Origin: JAIVGV01 sp035295985
GTDB lineage: Bacteria; Acidobacteriota; Blastocatellia; Pyrinomonadales; Pyrinomonadaceae
DNA length: 9,504 bases
Assembly: GCA_035295985.1 (NCBI GenBank)
Contig: DATHBT010000013.1
Coordinates: forward strand, 1-9,504
Reading direction: 5' to 3'
The position numbers were made by a program, and so were the translations under genes. Positions 1 through 7,290 of this stretch are shown here, piece by piece (positions within the stretch are counted from its first letter, which is position 1; each line of letters opens with the position of its first letter). Below the pieces are notes generated by a model that had not been told where the DNA came from, ran no database searches, and saw nothing but the letters and a program-made list of their open reading frames with translations.

Positions 1-2
1 TG

Positions 3-1058
3 CGCGTCGCGCGCTCCGGCGGGCCGCTCGGCGAGTCAACGGTCGAACTCGTCAGCGAGCCTTTCGACGACAGGCCATGCTCGACGGCGGACGGCCGCGC
101 CCGCCCGCGCTGCGACTTCTCGACGACCTTCGCGCGGCTGCGCTTCGCGCCGGGCGAGACGGAGAAGGCCGTCACCGTCTTCGTCACCGACGACTCATAC
201 GCCGAAGGGGCCGAGACCTTCCGCCTCGCGCTCGGCAACCCGTCGGCGGGTTACACGGTCGAGTCGCCGGTCGCTACGGTTACCGTCATCGATGACGACC
301 AGCCGGGCGCGCGCAACCCCATCGGCTCGCCCGACTTCTTCGTCCGCCAGCAGTACCTGGACTTCCTGGGCCGGGAGCCTGACGCGGGCGGCTTCGCGGC
401 GTGGACTAATGTGTTGCGCGGCTGCGCCTTCGAGGGCCACTTCGGGCCGGGCAAGTCGGGCTCCGACCCTTCGTGCGACCGCCTCACGGTCTCGTCGGGC
501 TTCTACCGCTCTGAGGAGTTCCACGAGCGCGGTTACTTCGCCTACCGCTTCTACGAGGTGGCGCTGGGCCGGCCGCCCCGCTACGAGGAGTTCCTCTCCG
601 ACATGCAGCTCCTCTCGGGGCCGCAGACGCCGGGGGAGCTGGAAGTCAGCAAGGCGACGTTCGCCAAGGAGTTCATGGCGCGGCCCGCGCTGGCCGGGCA
701 GCAGTCGTTCGCCGCGCGCAACGGCGAGCTCGACGACGCGGGCCGGCTCGACCACATGCTCGAACGCGCGGGGGTGACGCTCGCGAACCGCGATCATCTC
801 GCCGCCGCCCTCGCGGCGGGCCGCATGACGCCCGCACAGGTGCTACGCGCCGTGGCCGAGAGCAACGAGGCGTCGGCCAAGTTCTACAACCGCGCCTTCG
901 TCGCGATGCAGTACTTCGGCTACCTGCAGCGCGACCCGGACGAGCCGGGTTTCAACAGGTGGGTGAACGTCCTCAACACGTCGGGCGACTACCGGACGAT
1001 GATCTTCGGCTTCATCTACTCGCACGAGTACCAGGCACGCTTCGGGCCTGTACAGTGA
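3..1058 (+). CDS. Calx-beta / DUF4214 protein, C-terminal part (5' end outside window)
   Basis: The open frame enters from the left edge and ends at TGA 1056-1058, giving 351 visible residues. Residues 1 to about 98 resemble the end of a Calx-beta domain, an Ig-like calcium-binding fold: LRFAPGETEKAVTVFVTDD, then AEGAETFRLALGNPS, then TVTVIDDD. From about residue 111 there are DUF4214-type segments, with DFFVRQQYLDFLGREPDAGG first and a second copy near residue 296 (AFVAMQYFGYLQRDPDEPGF) reaching the C-terminus. Between the halves of the first copy lies a Cys-x16-Cys insert (CAFEGHFGPG...DPSC) that could form a disulphide. This order is common in large exported Acidobacteriota proteins. Any signal peptide or catalytic domain lies upstream and cannot be seen. 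The role is probably surface or extracellular binding; that is inference. The domain calls are by eye. Confidence 0.88.
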   Translation, partial: RVARSGGPLGESTVELVSEPFDDRPCSTADGRARPRCDFSTTFARLRFAPGETEKAVTVFVTDDSYAEGAETFRLALGNPSAGYTVESPVATVTVIDDDQPGARNPIGSPDFFVRQQYLDFLGREPDAGGFAAWTNVLRGCAFEGHFGPGKSGSDPSCDRLTVSSGFYRSEEFHERGYFAYRFYEVALGRPPRYEEFLSDMQLLSGPQTPGELEVSKATFAKEFMARPALAGQQSFAARNGELDDAGRLDHMLERAGVTLANRDHLAAALAAGRMTPAQVLRAVAESNEASAKFYNRAFVAMQYFGYLQRDPDEPGFNRWVNVLNTSGDYRTMIFGFIYSHEYQARFGPVQ

Positions 1059-1118
1059 GCCGGGGCAGGCAGCCTCTATCGGGGCGCGGCGAAGACTCCG
1101 GCCCTGGAGGTACTGCGC

Positions 1119-1135
1119 CCCGTGGCTTCCACGGG
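1119..1135. terminator. GC-rich hairpin between convergent genes (possible terminator)
   Basis: CCCGTGG (1119-1125) and CCACGGG (1129-1135) make a 7-bp perfect stem with a 3-nt loop, in the 86-bp gap between the stop of the Calx-beta gene and the stop of the leftward M1-like gene. A second, competing pairing joins GGGGCGC (1081-1087) to GCGCCCC (1115-1121). Neither stem is followed by a T run on either strand, so this is not a classical intrinsic terminator. Position between converging genes is the main argument. Confidence 0.35.
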
Positions 1136-1144
1136 CGGGATGAG

Positions 1145-2986
1145 TTAGCGGATGCGCGTCATCTGACGCCAGAAGAACTTGCCGAGGCGGGAGAATCGGT
1201 TGCCGTTGTTCGGGGCGGCGGGGCCGCGCTCGGACGAGAGGCCGAGGTCTGAGGCAAGTTGCGCGTTGGGCGGCGAGATGTCTTCGTCGCCGTGGCGCTG
1301 CGAGAGCCAGCGCGCGAGCGTGCGGGTGACGGCCCGCCGCTCCGAGACGTTCGCCTCGGAGACGAGCGCGGCGCGCAGGTCGTCGAGTTCGGCGATCTCG
1401 AAGCGGTTGGCCTCGTGGTAGCCGCGCAGCGCCCTGAAGACGCGCTCCGCGCCGAGCAGTTTCTCGACTGCGGCGAAGGCGAGCGCGCCCTTGGCGGCGA
1501 CGACGGCCGCGTACTGGAACGAGTTGCGGTACTCGCGCGCCGCGCGGTCGGCCGGCAAGTCCTCGCCGCCGAACGTGCGGTAGATTTCGTAAACGCCTTC
1601 GAGCTGATCCTCGCTCGCCTGCGCCGCGCGCTCCGCCCCGTGCGCCTCGCGGTAATAGACGAGCGCAGACCAGTGCGCCAGCGCCTCGTCTAAAACAGGC
1701 TCGCGCGCCGGGTCGCTCCCGACGGCCCCGCCCCACCACTGGTGCGCGATCATGTGCGCGACGGCGAACTCAAGGCTGTCCTCGACCGACGTGCGCTGCT
1801 CGCGCACGAGTTCGGGCAGGTTGCGGACGGCCGGCGAGTCGAAATCGACGTAGTATGCGCTCGCAATCGCGCACAGCCCCGTGAACTCGGCGCTCCCGAC
1901 GCCGGCCGAGAACGGCGCTTCGGCAATCGTCATCAGCGGGTAGGGCGCGGGGCCGAAGCGCGCCGAGAAGATTTCCACGGCGCGCGCCGCCACGTCGAGC
2001 ACGCGCCGGCCCGTCTTCTCGTGCTCGCGCGAGAAGACGGACTGGACTCTGACCTTACCTACGTCGCGCACGGCCGAGCGCAGGTTGCGGCCGGCGACGA
2101 CGGCGAAGCCCCGCAGGTTGTTTCCGACGAAAGTGCGCGGCACGGGCGGGTTCGCGTCGCCCGAGACGACGGCCGCACCGCCGTGTGGCTCGCCCGACGT
2201 GAATACGGCCACACCGCGCGCCGTCTCGACCTCAAACTCGTAGTCGGCCGCCTCGGCGTAGATCAGATCGCCGACGCCCGCGCGCGCGCCGCGCCGCCAC
2301 TCCGCGCCCTCGCGCACGGCCATGACGGGGTACGACGCGCCGAGCAGCATCACGCCGCGCGCGAGGAAGTTGGTGTCGCGCGCGCCGCGCATCTCGCGCG
2401 TGTCGCGCAGGGCCGCGCCGAGCTGCTGGATGACGTGGGCGGGCAGGCTCGTCTCGTCGGCGTCGAGTTCGGGGACGCTCCCGGCGAAGTCGATCTCTAT
2501 CTCGGCCGCGGCGTCGGGCGCGACCGCGTCGCGCAGCGAGACGCGCAAGACGGTCGCCCGCTCCTCCAACGCGAACTGCTGCGGCGCTGCCGCCACGGCC
2601 GGCGACGAAGCCGCGCGCGCGCGCACCGCCTTGATCTCGATGCGCGGCTCGTCTTCGATGGGCGCGGGCGACGCGGCGGCGGACGGAGGCTGCGTCGCCG
2701 GCTCGACGACGTTGCCGCGGACGTTGGCGTAGAGGTTGAAGTAAACGACGGAGGCGGGGCGCGCATCGCGGTTCGTCCAGCGCACGCGCGAAGTGCCCGT
2801 GAAGGTGCGCGCGTCGAAGTCGAGCGTGAGCCTGACCTGGTAGAGCGTGCGGCCGGGCGCGGGGGGCGAGATCAGTTGCGGGCGGGAGGGCGGCGCGCCC
2901 GGCCGCGCCGTCTGCGCCTGACCCCGCGCGCCGCCGCAGACGGCCGCGCAGCAGAGCAGCAGTAGTGTTGCGCGTCGAAACTTCAT
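1145..2986 (-). CDS. Secreted M1-family (gluzincin) peptidase homologue, probably catalytically dead
   Basis: 613 residues with an N-terminal Sec-type signal peptide (MKFRRATLLLLCCAAVCGG, likely cleaved near residue 22-25), so periplasmic or outer-envelope. The N-terminal half looks like the M1 beta-saddle domain. The catalytic region follows: GSAEFTGL around E367 matches the degenerate GAMEN region, then H411-M-I-A-H415-QWWGG, then L-D-E434-ALAHW. H411, H415 and E434 have the exact HxxxH-x18-E spacing of M1 enzymes, so zinc binding looks intact. The catalytic glutamate of HExxH is methionine (M412, codon 1751-1753). The Y-x-K-G catalytic tyrosine is alanine (A497-A-K-G). M1 enzymes normally cleave N-terminal residues; this one probably binds peptide or zinc without cleaving. 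It lies 70 bp downstream of the HEAT-cyclophilin gene on the same strand, so co-transcription is likely. No strong ribosome binding site is visible before this ATG, but it is the only start giving a signal peptide. Confidence 0.85.
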   Translation of the reverse strand: MKFRRATLLLLCCAAVCGGARGQAQTARPGAPPSRPQLISPPAPGRTLYQVRLTLDFDARTFTGTSRVRWTNRDARPASVVYFNLYANVRGNVVEPATQPPSAAASPAPIEDEPRIEIKAVRARAASSPAVAAAPQQFALEERATVLRVSLRDAVAPDAAAEIEIDFAGSVPELDADETSLPAHVIQQLGAALRDTREMRGARDTNFLARGVMLLGASYPVMAVREGAEWRRGARAGVGDLIYAEAADYEFEVETARGVAVFTSGEPHGGAAVVSGDANPPVPRTFVGNNLRGFAVVAGRNLRSAVRDVGKVRVQSVFSREHEKTGRRVLDVAARAVEIFSARFGPAPYPLMTIAEAPFSAGVGSAEFTGLCAIASAYYVDFDSPAVRNLPELVREQRTSVEDSLEFAVAHMIAHQWWGGAVGSDPAREPVLDEALAHWSALVYYREAHGAERAAQASEDQLEGVYEIYRTFGGEDLPADRAAREYRNSFQYAAVVAAKGALAFAAVEKLLGAERVFRALRGYHEANRFEIAELDDLRAALVSEANVSERRAVTRTLARWLSQRHGDEDISPPNAQLASDLGLSSERGPAAPNNGNRFSRLGKFFWRQMTRIR

Positions 2987-3056
2987 GCCCCGTGTCGCCG
3001 GCCGAGGAGTTGTCGCCTAAAAATTCAGCCCGCCAAAACCTGCCCGCCGCAAGACG

Positions 3057-5345
3057 TTACCTGCGCCGCGCGGCTTCGGTGACGGTCACGCCGCGGATGC
3101 GGTCGCCGCGCGCGATTGCGTCCACCACGTCCATCCCGGCGACGACGCGGCCGAAGACCGTGTAGCCGCCGTCGAGGTGCGGCTGCGGCGAGTGTGTGAC
3201 GAACCACTGCGAGCCGCCCGTGTCTTTGCCCGAAAGGGCCATGCCGACCGCGCCGCGCTCGTACGGCACTTCGTTGATCTCGCAGCGAATCTGGTAGCCG
3301 GGGCCGCCGTTGCCGTCGCCGCGCGGGTCGCCGCCCTGGATGACGAAGTTCGGCACGACGCGGTGGAACGCGATCCCGTCGAAGAACCTACGGCGCGCCA
3401 ACTCCACGAAGTTATCGACGTTCAGCGGCGCGTCGTCGGGCAGCAGCTCAATCGTGAACGCGCCCTTGTCCGTGCTGACCACGGCGGTGACGCGCTTACC
3501 CACGCGCGAGAGCGCGCGGCGGTAGTCGTCGGGCCTGAAGCGCACGGCGACGGTCTGGATGCGGTCGGATTCGGAGACCGCGGCCTGGCTGTTCCGGAGC
3601 AGCGTGGCCGCGCGCAGGCGCAGGAGGTAGTCGGGCGATTCGAGCGCGGCGCGTATGGCGTCGTTGGCCGCGGCCGTCTTCTGCTTCGCGAGTGCTTCGA
3701 GGATGGCGAGCGCGGCGTCGTTCATCTCGTCGCGCATCGCGGCGGGCAGGGCCGCGGCGAGGGCGCGCGCGTTCTCCGCGTCAGGCTCGGCGGAGGCCAG
3801 GAGTTCTGCGGCCGTGGCGCGGACGAGCGTGTCCTGCGCCTTGAGTTGAACGCGCGCGACCTCGGAGAGATCGAGCGGCTTGAAGGCGGCGGCGGCGCGC
3901 AGCACGTCCGGGACGGCGAGCGCTGGCGTCGAATCTTCGCCGAGCAGCGCGCGCAGCGCCAACTGCGCGTCGGCCTGCACGGTGAGCACGGCGTTGCCGG
4001 AGCGCGCGCTCGATAGCTGCGCCAGCTCGCCGAGGCCCTGCGCGACTGCCGCCACTGCCTGCCACGAGAGCTTGTTGTCGGCCGCGCGCAGGTGCAGGTT
4101 CGTGAACGGCCGCCCGCGCATGTACTGCGCGGGCGCGACGCGCGCGAACGCGATCTCCGCTTCGGGCGCGGCGTAGCCTTCCGCCTCTCGCAAGTGCCGC
4201 AGCAGTTCGAGCGCGCGCGCGTCGTTCGTGTCGGCGAGCACGCGGCCGACGGCCGAGGCGGCTTCCAGTAACTCGTTCAGCACGGTGGGGCGCGCCGCCG
4301 GGTTGGCGGTCTTCTCTGCGCGGTAGGCGGCGAGCAGGGCGTTGGCGTGTTCGAGCAGCGGGGCGGCGGCGCTCGCCTCGCGCAGCGCGGCGGCGGAGCG
4401 GAGGGCGCTGACGCGGACGCGCTGATCCGCGTCCTTCGTCGCGGCGGCGACGAGCGCGCCGAGCGACTGCTTGTCCTCGGCCGCGCCGAGGGCGCGGGCG
4501 GCGTTGGCGCGCACGACGGCGTCGCTGTCGGAGAGCAGAGCGCGCAGGCGCTCGTTCGCGTCCTTCGAGCGCAGGCGCGCGAGCGCGTTGGCGGCGTCGG
4601 CGCGGACGCGCGCGTCCGACCAGTCGAGGAACTGCGCGACAGCCTTGCCGGCCTCCTGCGGGCGTGCGCGCAACGCCGCGGTCAGCGCGAGCAGCGCGGT
4701 CTCGCGGTCGGGCGCGGAGCGCCGGCCGTGCTCGTGGTTGAGCGCGGCGATGATCGCGTCGCCGATCTTCTTTGAGTTCGCCTGATCCTCACGCGGGAGC
4801 GCGGCGGCGATCTTGCCGAGCGCCTCGACGGCGCGCGCGCGAACCTGCGCGGCCTGACCGGGCCGCGAGGCGATGACAAGCAGGTCCGCGGCCTGCGCGG
4901 ATTCGATCTCGCCGAGCGCGAAGGCCGCGCGGGCGCGCACGTCCAGGCTCTTGTCGGTCGTGAGCAGCGAGAGGAGCACGGGGACTGCGCGCGCGTCGCC
5001 GATGCGCCCCGCCGCGAGCGCGGCCCGCGAGCGCACCGCGGCCGACTGATCGGAGAGCAGCGCGCCGAGGTCGTCCGCCTCCCATCGCCGCTCGTCCTCC
5101 GCGCGGACGATCCTCAGCAGCACTTCGTCCGGCACGCGCGGTTGCGACGCAGGCCTCGCGACGCCGCGCGGCTGCCGCGCGGGCGGGCGGCGCTGTTGGG
5201 CGAAAACGTCGGGCGCGAGAAAGACCGACGCGACGAGGCAGGCGAGCGCGACGGCGGCCGGCGAAAGAGCGTGTAACGCACGCCGCCGCGAGATGGCTGG
5301 CGGGCGCGCGTCGCACGGACGTTCCTGTTCGATCTTGAGTTTCAT
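3057..5345 (-). CDS. Exported HEAT-repeat protein with C-terminal cyclophilin-type prolyl isomerase
   Basis: 762 residues from the ATG at 5345 (MKLKIEQERP). The frame stays open up to 5558, but the extra 71 codons read through intergenic repeats, so I reject that start. Residues about 18-50 form a signal peptide (RRR, hydrophobic core, VFAQQ) followed by a Pro/Arg-rich linker. From about 75 to 600 there are tandem HEAT-like helical pairs, e.g. VRSRAALAAGRIGDARAVPVLL and VRARAAFALGEIE, a typical protein-binding solenoid. Residues about 622-762 are a cyclophilin domain with the key set FHRVVPNFVIQGGD (R662, F667, Q670), then GSQWFVTHS and LDGGYTVFGRV. The domain cis-trans isomerises Xaa-Pro bonds. 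His723 replaces the cyclosporin-binding Trp, as in many bacterial cyclophilins. It is probably first gene of an operon with the M1-like gene. A weak -10 (TATCAT, 5380-5375) precedes it; no -35 or strong ribosome binding site is visible. Confidence 0.9.
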   Translation of the reverse strand: MKLKIEQERPCDARPPAISRRRALHALSPAAVALACLVASVFLAPDVFAQQRRPPARQPRGVARPASQPRVPDEVLLRIVRAEDERRWEADDLGALLSDQSAAVRSRAALAAGRIGDARAVPVLLSLLTTDKSLDVRARAAFALGEIESAQAADLLVIASRPGQAAQVRARAVEALGKIAAALPREDQANSKKIGDAIIAALNHEHGRRSAPDRETALLALTAALRARPQEAGKAVAQFLDWSDARVRADAANALARLRSKDANERLRALLSDSDAVVRANAARALGAAEDKQSLGALVAAATKDADQRVRVSALRSAAALREASAAAPLLEHANALLAAYRAEKTANPAARPTVLNELLEAASAVGRVLADTNDARALELLRHLREAEGYAAPEAEIAFARVAPAQYMRGRPFTNLHLRAADNKLSWQAVAAVAQGLGELAQLSSARSGNAVLTVQADAQLALRALLGEDSTPALAVPDVLRAAAAFKPLDLSEVARVQLKAQDTLVRATAAELLASAEPDAENARALAAALPAAMRDEMNDAALAILEALAKQKTAAANDAIRAALESPDYLLRLRAATLLRNSQAAVSESDRIQTVAVRFRPDDYRRALSRVGKRVTAVVSTDKGAFTIELLPDDAPLNVDNFVELARRRFFDGIAFHRVVPNFVIQGGDPRGDGNGGPGYQIRCEINEVPYERGAVGMALSGKDTGGSQWFVTHSPQPHLDGGYTVFGRVVAGMDVVDAIARGDRIRGVTVTEAARRR

Positions 5346-5473
5346 GGGAGTTCGAGCGCGAAAGGGCCGCGCGAATGATAACACTTTCCGGCGGAGGCGC
5401 GCCCGCCGAAGTCGAGACGCGCGCGCCATCTTCGCTGCGGCGGGCTTTGCCCCGGCAACAACATCCGGCCTTT

Positions 5474-5556
5474 GAATTGTCGGGCAAGGCCGCCGGGCCG
5501 GGCTTTGCCCGACAATACCCCGCTGCCCGGTAATTCGGCAGCCTGCCCGACAATTC
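5474..5556. repeat. Left intergenic cluster of TGCCCGACAATTC repeats with long hairpin
   Basis: Copies of the motif: 5474-5486 (inverted, exact), 5506-5516 (11 bases), 5524-5536 (TGCCCGGTAATTC, two mismatches) and 5544-5556 (exact). The first two face each other: 5476-5491 pairs with 5501-5516 in a 16-bp stem with one G-T pair and a 9-nt loop. A further piece, CGGGCTTTGCCCCGGCAACA near 5443-5462, looks like a decayed copy. The cluster lies in the 348-bp gene-free stretch 5346-5693, between divergent genes; the rest of that stretch holds only the promoter and leader described separately. Related copies occur at 8950-9056. Confidence 0.8.
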
Positions 5557-5559
5557 AAC

Positions 5560-5587
5560 TAGACAAGATCGGAGTATTGCATATAAT
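5560..5587 (+). promoter_or_regulatory. Sigma70-type promoter of the 40-codon proline-rich gene
   Basis: TAGACA (5560-5565) and a perfect TATAAT (5582-5587) are separated by 16 bp. The start of transcription would fall near 5594, giving a leader of about 100 nt. The -35 box lies 3 bp after the last TGCCCGACAATTC copy, so anything binding that repeat could touch polymerase. The leader itself can fold: 5598-5604 pairs with 5617-5623 (CGGCGCG/CGCGCCG) and 5625-5630 with 5650-5655. Confidence 0.65.
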
Positions 5588-5693
5588 GCGCGACGCACGG
5601 CGCGTCCCTTTCGTAGCGCGCCGCCTCGGTCAGCGGGGTGAGGACGCCAGCCGAGAACTCATAGCCTCACGCGCCCGAAAGGAGACGTAAGTT

Positions 5694-5816
5694 ATGGGGT
5701 GGGGAAGTTCAAAGGAAGACATTGAAGACAGGAAACAGGAGAACAAACCAGAGCCAGAGCCGCCGCCGCCGCCGCCACCACCGCCGCCAGCAGAGCCGTC
5801 GGGTGAGCAGAAATAG
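5694..5816 (+). CDS. 40-residue proline-rich microprotein, unknown function
   Basis: ATG 5694, stop TAG 5814-5816. The protein begins MGWGSSKEDIEDRKQENK, continues PEPE, has ten consecutive prolines (residues 23-32) and ends AEPSGEQK. It is charged in its first half, has no membrane segment or cysteines, and is likely disordered. Support for it being a real gene is contextual. AAAGGAG (5678-5684) sits 9 nt before the ATG, a near-consensus promoter lies 107 bp upstream of the start codon, and a strong intrinsic terminator follows. I do not recognise the family. The polyproline run would be expected to stall ribosomes without elongation factor P, so translation may depend on EF-P. It could bind SH3-like or other proline-recognising domains. 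An alternative is that the transcript is mainly a structured RNA and the ORF is incidental, which I think is less likely given the ribosome binding site. Confidence 0.65.
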   Translation: MGWGSSKEDIEDRKQENKPEPEPPPPPPPPPPAEPSGEQK

Positions 5817-5873
5817 TCAAGGGCGCGGTGAGAGCACTTGGCGCGACCTCGCAGACGCAAGTTTGTGAGAACG

Positions 5874-5909
5874 AAGGGCGGATCGGTTCACAGCCGATCC
5901 GCCCTTTTT
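5874..5909 (+). terminator. Rho-independent terminator after the proline-rich gene
   Basis: GGGCGGATCGG (5876-5886) pairs perfectly with CCGATCCGCCC (5894-5904), and AA/TT extends the stem to 13 bp. The loop is 7 nt and TTTTT (5905-5909) follows. It ends rightward transcripts 58 nt after the small gene's stop. It also lies 23 bp beyond the stop of the leftward transposase and may partly stop that transcript, though the T run on that side is poor. Confidence 0.92.
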
Positions 5910-5931
5910 GTTTCCGAGTTGACCGCGTGTC

Positions 5932-7170
5932 TCACGCCGCCTGAGAGTAGAACTTCGGCTTTAACCCTAGTTCATACATGGCCTGAATGAGACAGCAGAT
6001 GTTGTGGCAGAGCACCTTGCAAAGGGCTTCGTTAATCTGCGCCCTCTCCGTCTTGCTTCTCATGCTGTCACCGAACTTGGCCTTTATCATCATAAAGGTC
6101 GTTTCGACGTTCGACCGCTTGTGATAGCTCCGCATGAACCTCTCCTGATGGCAGGAGAAGTAATGCCACATCTGTTTCCATAGCGGGGTCTGCCGCTGTT
6201 TCTTATCCGGCCCGCCGCTGTCCTTTTTGAAAGCGATGTAAGGGACGGCCCGCACGTCGGCGGCGGCTTGAAGGTTCGCCTGCGAGAGGTAGGCTTTATC
6301 CGCCTACACTTCGCGCATCCTGAAATTGCGCGCGGTCGCTTCCACGAGCGGCTTGAAGTAAGGGGCGTCGTGCTTGTACTTCTCTGTAATCTCGACCGCC
6401 GTCACGACGTTAGTCCGAACGCCCGTAATCAGGTGCATCTTAATCCAGTCCCTCTGCTCGATTAGCTTTTCATCCTTGCCCCACTTGGCTTCAACCCACT
6501 GGACGAAGCGGCAACCCGACAGCCCCGTAGAGTCAACCGCGAAGTCCTGCTCGATAGCGGACAGCGGCAAGCTGGACTCCTGAATCAGCATCAACAGGTA
6601 ATCAGTAACCATCTCCGTGTTGAAGTAGTCGAACATGGCGTTATAGCTCGGAACTTGCGAGATGTAGCCTTTGGCGTGCGCGTCCCTCAAGTCCGATATG
6701 AACCGCCGACCGCTCACCGTGCTATAGACCTTGAAGGCCAGAGCGAAGATCACATCTTCAAGGGGCAAGTACCGACGCCCCGCGCCGTGCTGTGCTGGCG
6801 AGCCGACGCCCTGACAGAGCTTGTTTAGCAGATAGAGGAAAAGCCTTTTCTCGTTCATCTGCGCCTTGTTGTAAGCGGGCCATTCCTGTCGGTAAGTCCT
6901 GCGCTCGACCGTTTCCGTGGTAGTGGTCTTGCCGTTCTCCGTGACGGTTTCCCTCGTGATGATGGTCTTTTCAATCGCGTACTGGATGGCGAAAAAGTGC
7001 TTGCAGGGCTGGCGGCGAATCTCAAAATCAGGGCAGGAGCATTCCCCGCGCTCGAAGTCCACCCTGTACAGGCCGCGCCCGGCCTGAGAAGGCACAAGCC
7101 AGAGGTTGCCCTTGCGCGTGATTTTCGACTTCTCCGCAATCTGTTGACCTTTTTTCTCTCTCAGACTCAT
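5932..7170 (-). pseudogene. SWIM-finger DDE transposase, interrupted by an in-frame amber codon
   Basis: Read from ATG 7170 the frame runs 412 codons to the stop at 5932-5934, broken only by TAG at 6306-6304 (codon 289). The start is set by GGAGG (7184-7180) 9 nt upstream. Residues 42-62 are a SWIM zinc finger (C44, C46, C56, H58). The IS4/IS5-like DDE core follows: D213 in AVDSTGL, D291 in ADKAYLS, and E356 in NVETTFMMIK. The amber falls two residues before D291. The 288-residue product therefore lacks the second Asp and the Glu, and the 107-residue remainder lacks the first Asp. No frameshift or further stop is present, so the loss looks recent. I could not find convincing terminal inverted repeats or a target duplication, so the element's ends are undefined. 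Read-through or a sequencing error could restore it. Confidence 0.85.
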
Positions 7171-7213
7171 GCGTGTGCGCCTCCGGTGTGTCGCCTGCCG
7201 CTTTCGCATGAGT

Positions 7214-7242
7214 ATATTACTATAGGTACATATACACGTCAA
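7214..7242 (-). promoter_or_regulatory. Leftward promoter of the transposase (tentative)
   Basis: On the minus strand TTGACG (7242-7237) is followed after 17 bp by TAATAT (7219-7214), a 4/6 match to the -10 consensus. An alternative TATAGT (7224-7219) is better in sequence but only 12 bp away. The -35 box is one arm of a 7-bp inverted repeat, CGTCAAG (7237-7243) / CTTGACG (7254-7260), whose other arm is the -35 box of the zinc-ribbon gene. Confidence 0.45.
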
Positions 7243-7254
7243 GGGAAAAGCCAC

Positions 7255-7283
7255 TTGACGGTATATTATTTCAGGTATATAGT
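7255..7283 (+). promoter_or_regulatory. Rightward promoter of the zinc-ribbon gene, predicted leaderless
   Basis: TTGACG (7255-7260) and TATAGT (7278-7283) are separated by exactly 17 bp. The -10 box ends only 7 bp before the ATG at 7291. Transcription would then begin at or next to the start codon. No usable ribosome binding site exists: GAGG at 7286-7289 is one base from the ATG. Confidence 0.6.
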
Positions 7284-7290
7284 GCGAGGT

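Noticed and set aside
195..797. Leftward 200-codon open frame opposite the Calx-beta/DUF4214 gene
   Set aside because: Low-complexity antisense translation; the plus-strand frame has recognisable domains.
1742..2965. 407-codon rightward open frame opposite the M1-like gene
   Set aside because: Arg/Gly/Ala-rich antisense shadow caused by high GC; the leftward frame has a signal peptide and family motifs.
3001..3056. Separate promoter or terminator between the HEAT-cyclophilin and M1-like genes
   Set aside because: The 70-bp gap shows no clear -35/-10 pair or stem with T run, which favours one transcript.
3177..4016. Rightward 279-codon open frame opposite the HEAT-cyclophilin gene
   Set aside because: Antisense shadow with no domain-like pattern; the cyclophilin motifs fix the real strand.
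5346..5558. N-terminal extension of the HEAT-cyclophilin gene starting at 5558
   Set aside because: The extra 71 codons read through the intergenic repeat cluster and would bury the signal peptide; ATG 5345 puts it at the N-terminus.
5694..5720. MGxxxSK start of the microprotein read as an N-myristoylation signal
   Set aside because: This is a eukaryotic modification; nothing in the window suggests it operates here.
5905..7260. Terminal inverted repeats of the insertion sequence
   Set aside because: I compared both flanks by eye and found only short, unconvincing matches such as GTTGACCGCGTGT against ACACGTCAAG, with no target duplication.
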